From Paramecium tetraurelia (taxonomy: Eukaryota; Ciliophora; Oligohymenophorea; Peniculida; Parameciidae), in contig NW_001798991.1 in assembly GCF_000165425.1 (NCBI RefSeq), positions 186,001 through 250,000 on the forward strand: DNA of 64,000 nucleotides, written 5' to 3'. Positions 1-10,409 of the stretch are shown piece after piece. Positions within the stretch are counted from its first letter, which is position 1; each line of letters begins with the position of its first letter. The notes beneath the pieces were generated by a model that was not told the origin of the DNA, searched no databases, and worked only from the letters and a program-made list of their open reading frames with translations. The position numbers and the translations under genes are program-made.

Positions 1-1709
1 GCAACAGTTCTTTAATTTGCTGAATCTACTTCCTAATTTGATTCAATTTCATTGCTATCATTGAGAATAGACGATCAAGCAATTAATATTTTGGACTGTG
101 AGTGGTGACCTTTTTGAAGATTGCGTCGTTTTGTTATTGTGGAGTTTAATCAACATAAAATTGGAGTAGGTTTTTATCAACAAAGTAGGTGGTTGATGAT
201 TTGTTAAACAATTCCAGAAATATTTTGATTAAGTCTAAGGCTTTTTCATGTATTTACAATTGCAATGAGGAATCAAACAACACTTTGAATATGGTATTAA
301 AGATTTTTTCCATGTAGATTTGATTATTGATGAAGTCGGATTGCATCTTGTCTAGATTGTTCATGGGTGGGTCACTTTTAGGCAGATAACTCTGTACAAC
401 ATGTTTAACTATTTCTAGCCAATTAAGATAGATGTTCGATTTTTGGAAGGGTGGTAGTTTGAGATTCTTACCAACAATGGTTTCTTCATCAATCAATTCG
501 ACTACGTTGGCATTAATCTCAAGTATTTTATCTTAAATTTCATTTTGTTATACTGGATCTCTTTTCTAGATCATAGCTTATTTGAGTCTATTGCTGATAT
601 CAATTCTGATGTGCATGATGTCGACTGGACAATATTTGAGTGTTTTTATGATTGTGGCCACTACTTAATCTAGTTTAACTGTATCAGCTAAGTCTCTGAT
701 GATTCTAGATTAAGATTGAATTTGGCCATCATCTCTTTTGATGGTGAGTACAAAGAGTTAGAGGAACTTGGAGTAGGCGTTGAAGAGTTCTTATACTATG
801 TTTCTTGGTACTTTTTGTAATAAGTCTTGAAAGTTGGTTTCATTGATAACTTGATTCATGGTTTTGAGTGCTTTCTTCAAGATTTCTCTCATTTGTGTTT
901 TGGTCTAACTTTTATTGTCTATTTTACCTCATCCTTGACAATTGGATCAAGGGCAAATATGGTGTGGATAAAGAAAGGGGGAATGTTAGTCACAAAGGAC
1001 AAACTAAAAATATTCAATCGAATGTCCTTCTCACGTTTATCATCATTCTCGTGTTGTAACACATATGACTGATCATGAAAAGGATTGATTTGGCTGTCTC
1101 CCATCACCTTCTTGTATTATGATTTCTTGAGCTCATTATTAAACTTCACCAGAAATTCAATTCTCTGCTCAAAGAAATTGAACAGTCTCATTAAATGTGC
1201 ATCTGTGAATACGCTGTTTAATCTCTGATACTAATGTGATTGCTATTGATTGGTCTTCAGCAAATCATTCATTATTCTAATCGCTGTGGCTGCATTATTC
1301 TCATTGTCCTTCTCCAACACCACCGTCAGTTGATCAACCACTGACTGAGTCATGTGTTGCAATAAAATCTTTTTCTGCAGCAATTCAATTGTCGCTGCTC
1401 TCACATTGAACTTCACATTGCGACTAGTCTATGGCTCCACATTTTACAATACAAAAACCATCAAGTTTAAGCTATTCTCAATAAACCACTTATGGTAATT
1501 CTGCAAAGTTTACTACTTTCCCTTTTAACCAATACTCATACATGATTTGGATCACGACTGCGCTCAGAATGCTATTCCTCCGAAATCCTGCTTAACCGAT
1601 CCCGAATATCATAGATGTTGCGTTCTGAAAAGCTTTCGCTTTTGTTTTGTAAAAAGTTATTCAAGGCATCTTTTTGTTTCTCAAAATAAGCAGGGTCACT
1701 TTATGACAT
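1..1709 (-). CDS. Tra1/TRRAP-like protein, N-terminal part (runs off the left edge)
   Basis: Reading the minus strand with TAA/TAG as Gln gives about 560 residues from an ATG at 1709-1707; the gene continues past base 1. The order of helical segments follows human TRRAP residues ~20-450: QNYHKWFIENSLNLMVFVLQ matches the first HEAT-like helices, LLQKKILLQHMTQS and EKDNENNAATAIRIMND follow, then KYCPVDIMHIRIDISNRLKQ and SNIYLNWLEIVKHVVQSYLP match the TRRAP stretches around NCPAETAHLRKELL and AYSTLADLVHHVRQHLP. TRRAP/Tra1 is the giant PIKK-family pseudokinase scaffold that recruits SAGA and NuA4 acetyltransferases to activators in the nucleus. One 26-nt intron near 1521-1546 (gtatgag...aaag) is needed to join residue ~59 to the conserved part. 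The kinase-like C-terminus is outside the window. Family call is by remembered similarity, fairly strong. Confidence 0.72.
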
Positions 1710-1732
1710 TTTATTTTAATAATAATATTAAA

Positions 1733-2152
1733 CATCATTCATATTTAAATCTCCATAATACCCTCAACTAAATCTATTAACTATTTAATTCCACCCTCCT
1801 CCACCAAAGCAACACCGATATTACCATTCCAATCAACAATCACAAAAAAATCAAAATAACCTCGATCTCTCAATCCCCATCCATTTCTCCTATTAACCCT
1901 ATTTTCTTCCTCTCCACACCCTAACACATAGACCACCAAATATCAATATTGCTTCCATCTTAGATTCTGGTCCAAACTCTTGTAAAAAAAATTATTATTC
2001 TACTCCCTTAAACCTCTATTCTTATTATTCTCTCCTAATTCTCGCAAGTAGAAATGGGACTAGAAAATAATCACTTTAAAACAGAAAGGAGAAGATTTTA
2101 AGTAATATTTTGTTATCAATAATTTGAATTGATATTGCCATTTAATATCCAT
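1733..2152 (-). other. Possible small gene, unassigned, structure unresolved
   Basis: Between the TRRAP-like gene and the IFT54 copy the minus strand stays open for about 130 codons from an ATG at 2152-2150 (MDIKWQYQFKLLITKYYLKS...). The forward strand of 1760-2040 is unusually rich in C and poor in G, as expected for the antisense of a coding region. The frame meets a TGA near 1952 and then stays open to a second TGA near 1733 with protein-like text (DWNGNIGVALVEEGG). A 19-nt intron (gtttggacc...ctaag) would instead lead to a different ending. No family recognised. Because only TGA stops translation here, open frames of this length occur by chance, so confidence is low. Confidence 0.25.
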
Positions 2153-2159
2153 CTTCACT

Positions 2160-2666
2160 AGGTGATCTGATAATAATTAGAAATTAGAAGTCAAATGTTA
2201 GATGTTAGAGGATAGCAGAAAACGCATTAAGAGTTATAGAATATGAATGATATAGGAGACTGCTAACTAAAACTAAATATATTAAAATATATTTTATTAA
2301 TTTAACAACATTATGAAGATCTATAACATCTAAAAAGGTATTGAATCAATATCATTATTTTTTGAATATAACCCCTTATAAACTATGTATTATCCTTTTT
2401 CTAGTTCATTAATAAACTTATATTTGTTAATTTCAATATATAAAATTTGGAATATGTTACAAATTTTATATATAGAGCTATATGAAAAATAAGTTGAAGA
2501 TATGAATAACAAAAGTGTATTTCAAGATTATTTACTAAAACATTAGTATCTGAATATTTATGTTCTATGATGGCTTGGAAATTGGAACTTATGGAATTTT
2601 TTGTTTATAATCTTATAAATAATTTAGATTTAACTATATTGAATCATTATTTCTTCTCTAATAAAT
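2160..2666. other. AT-rich intergenic stretch with homology to the IFT54 upstream region
   Basis: No convincing gene. The last ~40 bases before the ATG at 2667 match the bases just upstream of the intact IFT54 gene at 5057 (atattgaat..attatttctt), so the duplicated segment extends 5' of the start codon. Bases 2570-2640 faintly resemble the 3' part of the gene that precedes the intact copy, which may mean that a larger unit was copied. Confidence 0.4.
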
Positions 2667-3371
2667 ATGGCAGATTTTTGGTAAACTACTGCAGATATGT
2701 TCAGTACTCTAATTACTAAGCCAATGATGAAAGAATAATATCTTATTAAACCTCCATTCAACTATATATTTGATATCATCTTGGAAACATATAAAAAAAC
2801 AGGTTTCACTTAAATTCACTTTAGGTTATGCAAAGGGATTATACAAAATTGAGGAATGGGATGACAATTACTATTATATTAAGGAGAGGAGGATATTCTT
2901 TTTGTAAAAAATTATTGATTTAACATCTTAACTTTAAATGAAGAACTATAAGCCAAACCTCACAATATACTGGAAGGCTTGGAACCCTAACAAACAAATA
3001 TATTATTGTAAGCAATTTACAGAGCAGCCGTTAGTGGTAAATGTAGTGAATAGCATGTAAATTAGGTAGGAAAATTTCAATATTTCTAGATTCTAGCCGG
3101 CATAGCATCTTGTTCCGCAGTATAAAAGAAGGAGAAAGTTAAAGGCAAGAAACAACTTATAGAATAACAAAACATAGATTCTCTCTAATAAACCTAGACA
3201 AAATTGAATAGCATAGTAGATTAATAATTAGCATAGATTCAAGAATTGGAGGATTAATTAGAAAAGAATGCTGATCCTAGTTTCGATTAGAAATAATACT
3301 CTGAATAATTATTTAAAAAATAATTAGAATAACTTAAAAATTCTGAAACCAATAAATGTGGAGTATTTTGA
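2667..3371 (+). pseudogene. IFT54 (TRAF3IP1) paralogue, short, with a one-base frameshift
   Basis: The first ~85 codons mirror the intact IFT54 gene 2.4 kb downstream: MADFWQTTADMFSTLITKP against MADFWKPTADLYSALFEKP, KPPFNYIFDIILETYKKTG, a 22-nt intron at the same place (gtttcac...tttag), then GYAKGLY. After FLQKIIDLTS the frame shifts by one base near 2930, then continues in the new frame with EELQAKPHNILEGLEPQQ, LLQAIYRAAVSGKCSE, and an intron at the same position as in the intact gene (gtaggaaaat...ttctag, about 3069-3092). The rest is a Lys/Gln-rich coiled coil ending CGVF before TGA. The Pro/Gln linker and long C-terminal coiled coil of IFT54 are missing. Either a young pseudogene or, if the missing base is a sequence error, a short paralogue. 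IFT54 itself is an IFT-B component that binds tubulin and kinesin in cilia. Confidence 0.75.
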
Positions 3372-3691
3372 TTATTTTCATTCCTATTTTTATATGGACA
3401 TTCAGTATTCAAAAATGTATATTATCAATCATAATACTAATTTATTATTTTTGAGCTTCAATTCACTTAAATGAAGTTAATCATGTATAAAAGTAATATA
3501 AGGACTATAATTTTATGTTATTACAATACTAGAGACAGTATAAGTTTGCTAGTCCTTTATATTCTTAGTCCTTGATCCTGAAAAAAATAATATCCTTATC
3601 AGTTCATTGGATATAAATGATTAATTTTAATTATGTATTTATAGACACACTATCATATTAATATTTATAGCTATTTTTGTTCTAAATAAGT
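3372..3691. other. Intergenic, AT-rich, nothing recognised
   Basis: About 320 bases of AT-rich DNA between the 3' end of the IFT54 copy and the next start codon. Both strands carry only short TGA-bounded stretches. It presumably holds the 3' end of one plus-strand gene and the promoter of the next. Confidence 0.4.
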
Positions 3692-4973
3692 ATGTCCAAA
3701 TAATCAAATTAGCAGAGAGAGATTAAGATAAGAGTGGATAGTCTACCCTCAATAGAAGCGGTCTCAAGTACTAAGTCTAAGAACCAATTAAAAAGAATCT
3801 TTAAGCACTCAGAACTTCCAATAGCTCCTTTTCAATCGCCTTCGGATTCGACAAGATAGCATAGGAAATTAAAAATAGATAGTTCAGATTAAGCCATTGA
3901 ATCCAAACTTATAGTTTCGACAGCTAGAAAATCTCCTTAATTATCTAAATATTAATCTCCATAGTTTTTTTCAAGAAAAATGCAATTTAGAAACAATTCC
4001 TTAATAAATTTAAACATGGAAGTAGTCAATTAAATAAAGGAAACCCCTTTCAAAGATACTACTTTATTTTAAATAATTACTAAAATAACTTAGACGATGA
4101 ATTAACTGCATGAATACAAGAGCGAAAAAGCAATTCTTTCGGCAGCAGATAAGTTAATTAAATCTCATATTCGATTTTAAGAGATAGAATGGATTTTCAA
4201 GAATTTTAAACTCAGAGATTGGCAATCAGTGGATACCATATTTTTGAGGATACTTCAGAATTTTACTATCAATAATGAAAATAAATTAATTTAAAAAAAA
4301 AATAAACCAGATCAATTCTTTTTACAAGTTCTTTATGATTTTTAGGATAAAATAGAAGATCTTTTTAAAAAATTATGCGACGATTCTTATCGTTAGTTAG
4401 AATAAACTATATTAAATTAAAAATAAAAATTACTAAGTATTATTGATTATCATTATTAAGATAAAGAAGTTGAAGTAATGCAATAGTTTTCGAAACTTGG
4501 TAAAAAAGAGAGTTATAACTAATTTAAATTAATATTGAATGACTCATACAAGATGAATACTCGAGTAATGGAGAGCTCAATAATGAAGCAATTGACAGAA
4601 TTTGAAGATCGATTTGGAATGTTCAAATAAATAGAAAACAGCAACCGATTCATTTCGAACAGAATAAACGATTTAGTTTATGACATTAAAACTGTAAATA
4701 TATTTTGAGTTCATATTAACGATTCCCACTAAACTTGATTTTCCATGGTATTATGTAACTGAATTATCAAGACCAAAGATAACAGACTTTTTATTCTATA
4801 AATAGACTTCTAAAATTAGAGCTTATACTAAGCAGACTATTAAAGAATGGAAGGTGCTCACACTTCTTAAAGTCTTGTGTTTTCTTTTGTTATATAATTT
4901 CTATTCGAATATTTTATCATTTATCTCACCATTCTAAGTCGAATTGGTTGGGTATCATTTAGGTTCATGGTGA
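3692..4973 (+). CDS. Unassigned protein with C-terminal hydrophobic segment
   Basis: An ATG at 3692 opens a frame of ~340 codons (MSKQSNQQREIKIRVDSLPS...). The first ~110 residues are Ser/Lys/Gln-rich and look disordered; the middle (from about base 4080) is helical and charged (LHEYKSEKAILSAADKLIKS, IEDLFKKLCDDSYRQLEQ). The frame ends at TGA 4704-4706 unless a short intron near 4670-4706 is removed. If it is removed the frame continues through KLDFPWYYVTELSRPKITDF to a strongly hydrophobic stretch (LLKVLCFLLLYNFYSNILSF) and stops at TGA 4971-4973. I favour the longer form because that tail reads as protein, but the intron boundaries (16 or 34 nt) are unusual, so the 3' part is uncertain. It sits between the two IFT54 copies. 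No family recognised. Confidence 0.45.
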
Positions 4974-5056
4974 AATCCACATTAGTAATATGATAGATTC
5001 CCTGATTTAAATAATAAAACATCAATATTGAATTATTATTTCTTTGATAAAATAAT

Positions 5057-6480
5057 ATGGCAGATTTTTGGAAACCTACAGCTGATTTGTATAGTGCTCT
5101 ATTCGAAAAGCCAAAAATGTCATAAAAGTTACTTGAAAAGCCTCCATTCAAATACATATTTGATATCATAATGGAGACAACCAAATAAACAGGTTTCAAA
5201 TTTAAATTTACATTAGGCTATGCTAAAGGACTCTATACTGGGGATGAATTGGATGGAAACACATATGACAATAAGGACAAAAAGCTTTCATTTTTATAGA
5301 AGATCATTGATTTGACATCCATGATGCTGAAGGAGGAAATAGCTGCAAAACCTGGTAAAATAGCTGCAGGTTTAGAACCTGAAAATACTAATTTATTATT
5401 ATAAGCAATTTACAGAGCAGCTGTAAGTGGTAAAAATAGCGACCCTTTTGTTAAGAAAGTACTACTGTTTTATAATTCTCATTTTAGATTTTAGGAGGAC
5501 CAGGAGCCAAAGAACCCGAACCTCCTAAAAAGGAATAGCCTAAGCCAGAATAAAAACCTCAACAGCCCCCTCCTAAAGAATAGGCTCCACCTCAAGTCAA
5601 GGAAGAGAAGAAAGTTGCTCCACCAAAAGAGGAATAAAAGCCAAAATAACAAGCCTAATAACCTCCTCCTTAATAGCCAAAGGAAACTCAAAAATAATAA
5701 TAACAACCTCCTCCTTAATAGCAGTAGACTCAAGAGGGAAATGTTCGACCTTCAACAGCCAAAAAGAGACCACCTTAATTGCCCACTAATCAGGTTGCAG
5801 TTGAATAGAATTAGAAGAAGGGAGGGACAGCTAATGTAATTATAGAGGGGAAAGGAAATAACGATGACGACGATGGCGTAATAGTTTAAAGTAATGTGAA
5901 ACCAAATGCTGATATTAATGCACAAGAATATGGGAAATTCGTAAGAGATAATATGAAAAATTAAGATAAGGCCAAAGAAGAGGAAAAAGAAAAGGATTAA
6001 CCTTAAGAAGGAATTAAAATGAAGAGGATAGGAAAGGTCAACGTTCAAAAAGGTATTCACTTGTATTTTATAAGCAGATAAAATCAAGGAAGAAATTGCT
6101 TAAAATTTAGGCACCTCATAAGTCTCTGATACAATAGTGATGCAAAAACTGATCCAATCTATGAGTTAGAATGTGAATCCTTTGGCTAAATAAATTGAAT
6201 TTATCTAAGATGATATTGAGAACATGAATAGGGAGTTGCAATAATGGAGGAAGATCTATAATGTTTCTAAACAAAAGATGGTAGATATGAATAGAGCAAC
6301 TGAAGAAGTAAGTATTATTTATTTACATTCTAGGCATAACAACCATTATTTGATAAAATTGCTGAAGTTGAAGAAGTCATCAAGGAGAAGAAGTCTAAAA
6401 TTCAAAATATCAAAGCTCAAATTATAAAAAATAAATTATAAATTGACTAATTGCTTAAAGCAGTTTTAGTATAAAAATGA
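5057..6480 (+). CDS. IFT54: Intraflagellar transport protein IFT54 (TRAF3IP1)
   Basis: IFT54 is a subunit of the IFT-B train that moves cargo along ciliary microtubules; its N-terminal calponin-homology-like domain binds tubulin. The start ATG at 5057 gives MADFWKPTADLYSALFEKP; KPPFKYIFDIIMETTKQTGY, AKGLYTGDELD and LSFLQKIIDLTSMMLKEEIA follow, matching the human order [37 protein letters not shown]. A Pro/Gln/Lys-rich linker (about 5500-5800), an acidic region with a DDDD run and a C-terminal coiled coil (RELQQWRKIYNVSKQKMVD; KEKKSKIQNIKAQIIKNKLQ) complete the usual architecture. Four introns are inferred: 5193-5216 (24 nt, starting GTTT rather than GTA), 5459-5487 (29 nt), 6053-6077 (25 nt) and 6308-6333 (26 nt). 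Stop TGA at 6478-6480; about 440 residues, somewhat shorter than the human protein. Confidence 0.93.
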
Positions 6481-6557
6481 GAACAAGTTATACAAATTAT
6501 AAAATTAATTATAATTCGTTGTTAATCAAATTAATTTCAAAAATATAATAAATAAAA

Positions 6558-9270
6558 TCAAAATTTACCTGATTTCCTCACCCCTCTCTTTGGTGATGCA
6601 TCAGGTTATTTTTCCTATTTGACTTTAGCATTCAACATTGCTGAAATAAATGAATAAAACTTTAAAGCTTTTCTTTTGCCTACCAATTGCAAGGCGCGAA
6701 TTTTCTAATTTTTTTATATCAAATTCAATCTTTCTTCTTAATCCAAATCTAAAACCAACCCAAACACTCCAGGAATTTGATTTACTAATTGTCTAATCGC
6801 TTCTAACTCAATACTAGTCCAATCCTCTTGTACTTTCTGGAGGTTCTTTATCATTTGTATTTTATTAAAAAGATTCATCAATTTAGTCATCATCTATAAT
6901 AAAGAATATATGTTATATGGATGAGCAAACAAAGCATCTATAATTTAATAGTATTTATTTAACTCAGCATTTACATATTCTAATCCCATCGATAAACAAA
7001 CATTTTGAATAAGCTTTTTCGGTATTTGATTGTAATGGTTATAGAAATCCAAGTAGGGCAGATTAAATTCACAATAACTAAGCTTATAAAACTCTACTTG
7101 TGGAGGATGCATCAAGTAATTTAATTACAATTATTTTATGAAGAAATTTTGTTCAGTAGCAGCAGTAAAGAATGATTCTGCAGTGACAATACCGTCACCA
7201 CACATATGCGCTTCTCTGAAAATGGAGCATATTTCAATTTCAGATGAAGTTGGGAAATTAAATTAGAAGATTTTTCTAAAATTTTTATAATTTACTCCGT
7301 ATTTTCCAAAACTCTATAAGGATAAACAAGAATGAAACATTTCCTTTAGAACTGCTAGTCTAGTCTGTCTTTCTTGTCTGTAAAGTTCAAGCAAAATTCG
7401 TAGCACGTAATGACCATCAACCAATTTAATCTTATTTTTAGTAACAACCATTTCTTTAATAACATTTTTTGTATAATTAATTTATTCTGTAGAGTATTTA
7501 TGCATAATTTCTTAGATTAATTGTTCTGCTTATTCCTATCGGACATACATAATAGTTTCGAAATTTGATCTCGAAAGATTCTTAACCTACCCTTTGAAAA
7601 GCATATATCTACAATGCAAATAATAATATACTTCATCAAGTGATGACTACTCAAATAAAAATTAACTATTTATTTTAATTTAAATACTTAAACGTTATGA
7701 CTTCGTGTATTTAGCCTAGTTTTGGGTTTAAAGTGTCCATTAAAAAGTCTAAGCGAACATTGTCTAATTAATCTTATCCCACTTAAATGATTTGTTTTGT
7801 GTTTTTATCCAATGAGAAAGTGCTTATCCAAGAAAAAACAAAATCTGCAAATTTAGTAGCCATTTGTAAATTTTCTAAATACTGAAATTCATTAAATTTT
7901 GCATCTAAAATTGCTCTGATAATTGCAAAGTAATTTAGAGAGATTTTATGTCTGTTAATATTTTTATATTCGGATTCAATAAGTTTAATTTGACTTTCAT
8001 AAAATACCAGGAATGACTATCTGGGATAAGTATATTTGTTGAGTCTATCCATATAAATGTGATCTAATTTTAAATTTTTCATAAACTAAAATTGTTGTTA
8101 TTCTTGCTCATTTAATTTACTCATTTTATCTTAGATAAAGGCTTTCATTTGAACCATATGGAATTTCTCTTTAGTGAATAAATATAAGAGTTTTTATAGA
8201 TTCTCTTCAGCTTCCTTATTAAATTCTGGAATTTCGACTCTTTTGCTCTTCTCTATTTTGATCTAATCTAATTCTCTTTGGAGCATTTATAGTTTCTTTT
8301 TAGATTTTGCTTCATCGGCTAAAAATTTCTGATATCTCATCTATTAACTCAATAAGTCCTCCTCCAACATTTTTGCGATATCTTTCCAATAATATCTATC
8401 ATTATAGACTGACATGAATGTAGTTTCCATTTGAGTGAATCTTTCTTGATTACTATTGATATAGTTTTGTAATTCTTCTATTTTCTCTTCGTGTTATTAG
8501 ATTATCGATTTCAATTATGCTATTTTTTGTAGATGTTTGATTAGTTATTGATCTCTATTTTAAATTTCAATCTTCAATTCCAAAGTCCTCTATTTTAATT
8601 CTTCAGTTAAATCCCTAATTTTTTCTTTTAAAAGATCAACATCCATGCTAATCTCTAGATTTCTTAGTTTGGTGGCTAACTGATTTAGTTCTATCTACAA
8701 TTTATGATTGATAAGTTTTAGCTCATTGTTTATAATTTAAGTTTCTCGATCTGCTCTATTATTCGATTCTTTTATTAAGGCCAACGAAAACTTTCTTTAA
8801 ATTTCAGTTTCAGCTTAAGGATTAATTTCAATTTTTTTTGGTTCTTTTTCCTTAATGATCGAAAGCATAATTTAAATGGATTAGGTAAAGAGATTGACTG
8901 AACTGTCAATTAATTAACTATTTTTAGATAATTCTGTTAAAGTGATGCCCATTTAGGATTATTAAATGAATTTTTTGAGTTAAGGTAGAATATTTGGATA
9001 TTGCAATGTGATTTACTGTTATAGAATCTCTTATATTTCTGCAAAGGTATTATTGGTTTTTGAATTATCGTTTTGATAGTTTAAATGAGACCAATTGGGA
9101 TTGACCGATAATGCATTTTTTGAACCTATAGTGATTAAAGAGATGTGATTACTTTGTGGTACTTGTACCTTAGGTAATCTGAACATGGAAGACAGTACTA
9201 TTTCACTCTTTGTGTGTTTCTTTCTGACTTCTTCCATTGGACCTAGTGATTCAACTCGTTAATGTCTCAT
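6558..9270 (-). CDS. Large coiled-coil protein, possibly TSNAXIP1-like
   Basis: About 895 residues on the minus strand from ATG 9270-9268, ending at TGA 6560-6558. The N-terminal ~90 residues are polar; residues ~130-420 form a long coiled coil (LQIELNQLATKLRNLEISMD, LIKHLQKIAQLKSIIQQHEE). The second half is globular and helical, including DGIVTAESFFTAATEQNFF, which resembles a single degenerate EF-hand-like loop, and a basic tail. One 22-nt intron at about 7664-7685 removes an in-frame TGA and joins HEVITF to NQFLFEQ. The layout (coiled coil, then a helical domain with an EF-hand-like segment) recalls translin-associated factor X-interacting protein 1, but I cannot confirm this by eye. The gene converges on IFT54 with only ~77 bases between stops. 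Confidence 0.6.
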
Positions 9271-9307
9271 AAGAAATAATAATAAAATATTATATTGATA
9301 TTTAAAC

Positions 9308-10347
9308 TCATTGTTCCTGGACTGCATTTTTGACAGCCTTAAATAACTGCGTTGCTTCCTAAATAGAAGAAAACTCTAAACAGAATCCCTAGAGTTCAAC
9401 ATAAATCCTCTTTGGATTGAAGGTCTTTTGCTTGATCAGCGTCTTGATGAAGACTGATAACAATCTGACTTGTCTAGTTAATTATTATTGATTCTAATTG
9501 GATATTTGATTTAATCTGTTACTTATTTGACTTCTTCACAAGTTTCAATGCATCTGGTAATGAACATATTAAGAAATTCGTCAGGAAGAGTGATATTCTT
9601 GGTGAGTTGATTCACTAACTCTAAAGTCTAGATGGTGACCTTAATATTAATGAGATAATTTAGATATCTAGAGACTAATAAATGGTTAGATTTACTCATG
9701 AACATTCACTCCAGATTAGTGCAGTTTAGTAATGATATCACTAACCAATTAGGGATTGTGTTCAACAAGATTGTTGAATTGGTCGTTATCTATTTTGTAT
9801 TCTGGCTTGAATAGTGTCAAGATCATCTATTGATCCTAGGGGGGGAGTTTGGAGGATTGGGCTTGTGTTAGGAAAAATCGAAAGAGGAATGGATTAATAT
9901 TATAATCCCAAATTGGTTGGATTGTAAATTGAGGTGAAATGTCTTCCCATTGTGGTGTTAATATTTAGGGGATGGGTCTCAGATATTCACATGAGGCAGT
10001 TAGGGATGTGTCCATTTAATTCAGCAATTAATCTAAATCTTACCCATACTCTATCTTACTGCATTGAGGATACATATTTGATATTGTTTACGATGTTCAA
10101 TTCCAATTGATTGTTGCACAACTCAGTCAAACTCATTTTCTAATTGATCTGATGGACATTATACAGATACTGTAGTCTGATGTGTTATGGCAAGTCCTTC
10201 GATATGTATTTAAATTTAAGTTACCTAATCTCTTAAACTCGATAACATGAAGTTGCAAATCTCGTTCACTCCCTGCTCTTTGATGGCTTTAAAGTTGTCC
10301 TCAAGAGTCTTATGGATATCCACAGGGACTTTGGTGTTGGCTTACAT
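9308..10347 (-). CDS. CNOT11: CCR4-NOT transcription complex subunit 11 (CNOT11)
   Basis: CNOT11 binds CNOT10 and the CNOT1 N-terminus in the cytoplasmic deadenylase complex. The C-terminal half is diagnostic: NLVEHNPQLVSDIITKLHQS, ELVNQLTKNITLPDEFLNMF, ITRCIETCEEVK and VELQGFCLEFSSIQEATQLF follow the human text [40 protein letters not shown] and [20 protein letters not shown]. Introns inferred from this alignment: a 28-nt one near 9660-9690 (gtaaatc...ctctag) joining VHE to YLNYLI, and one near 9485-9513 after EEVK. The N-terminal ~110 residues are less conserved and one exon join around 10030-10090 could not be resolved: the text before and after is clearly coding but in different frames and no standard intron reconciles them. 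Start ATG 10347-10345, stop TGA 9310-9308. Divergent from the USP30-like gene. Confidence 0.85.
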
Positions 10348-10409
10348 TACAAAAGTGATTTATTGAATAAATTACTTAAATATATTAATATATAATTTTA
10401 AATATAAAT
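10348..10409. promoter_or_regulatory. Shared divergent promoter interval, 62 nt
   Basis: Only 62 bases separate the start codons of CNOT11 (minus) and the USP30-like gene (plus). The interval is almost pure A/T with no recognisable motif. By position it must contain both transcription start regions, which is typical of compact ciliate macronuclear genomes. Confidence 0.5.

Noticed and set aside
5491-5839. Leu-rich minus-strand and Asn/Lys-rich plus-strand frames over the IFT54 linker
   Set aside because: Shadows of the Pro/Gln-rich IFT54 linker read in other frames or antisense; the poly-Leu translation is just the complement of Gln/Lys codons.
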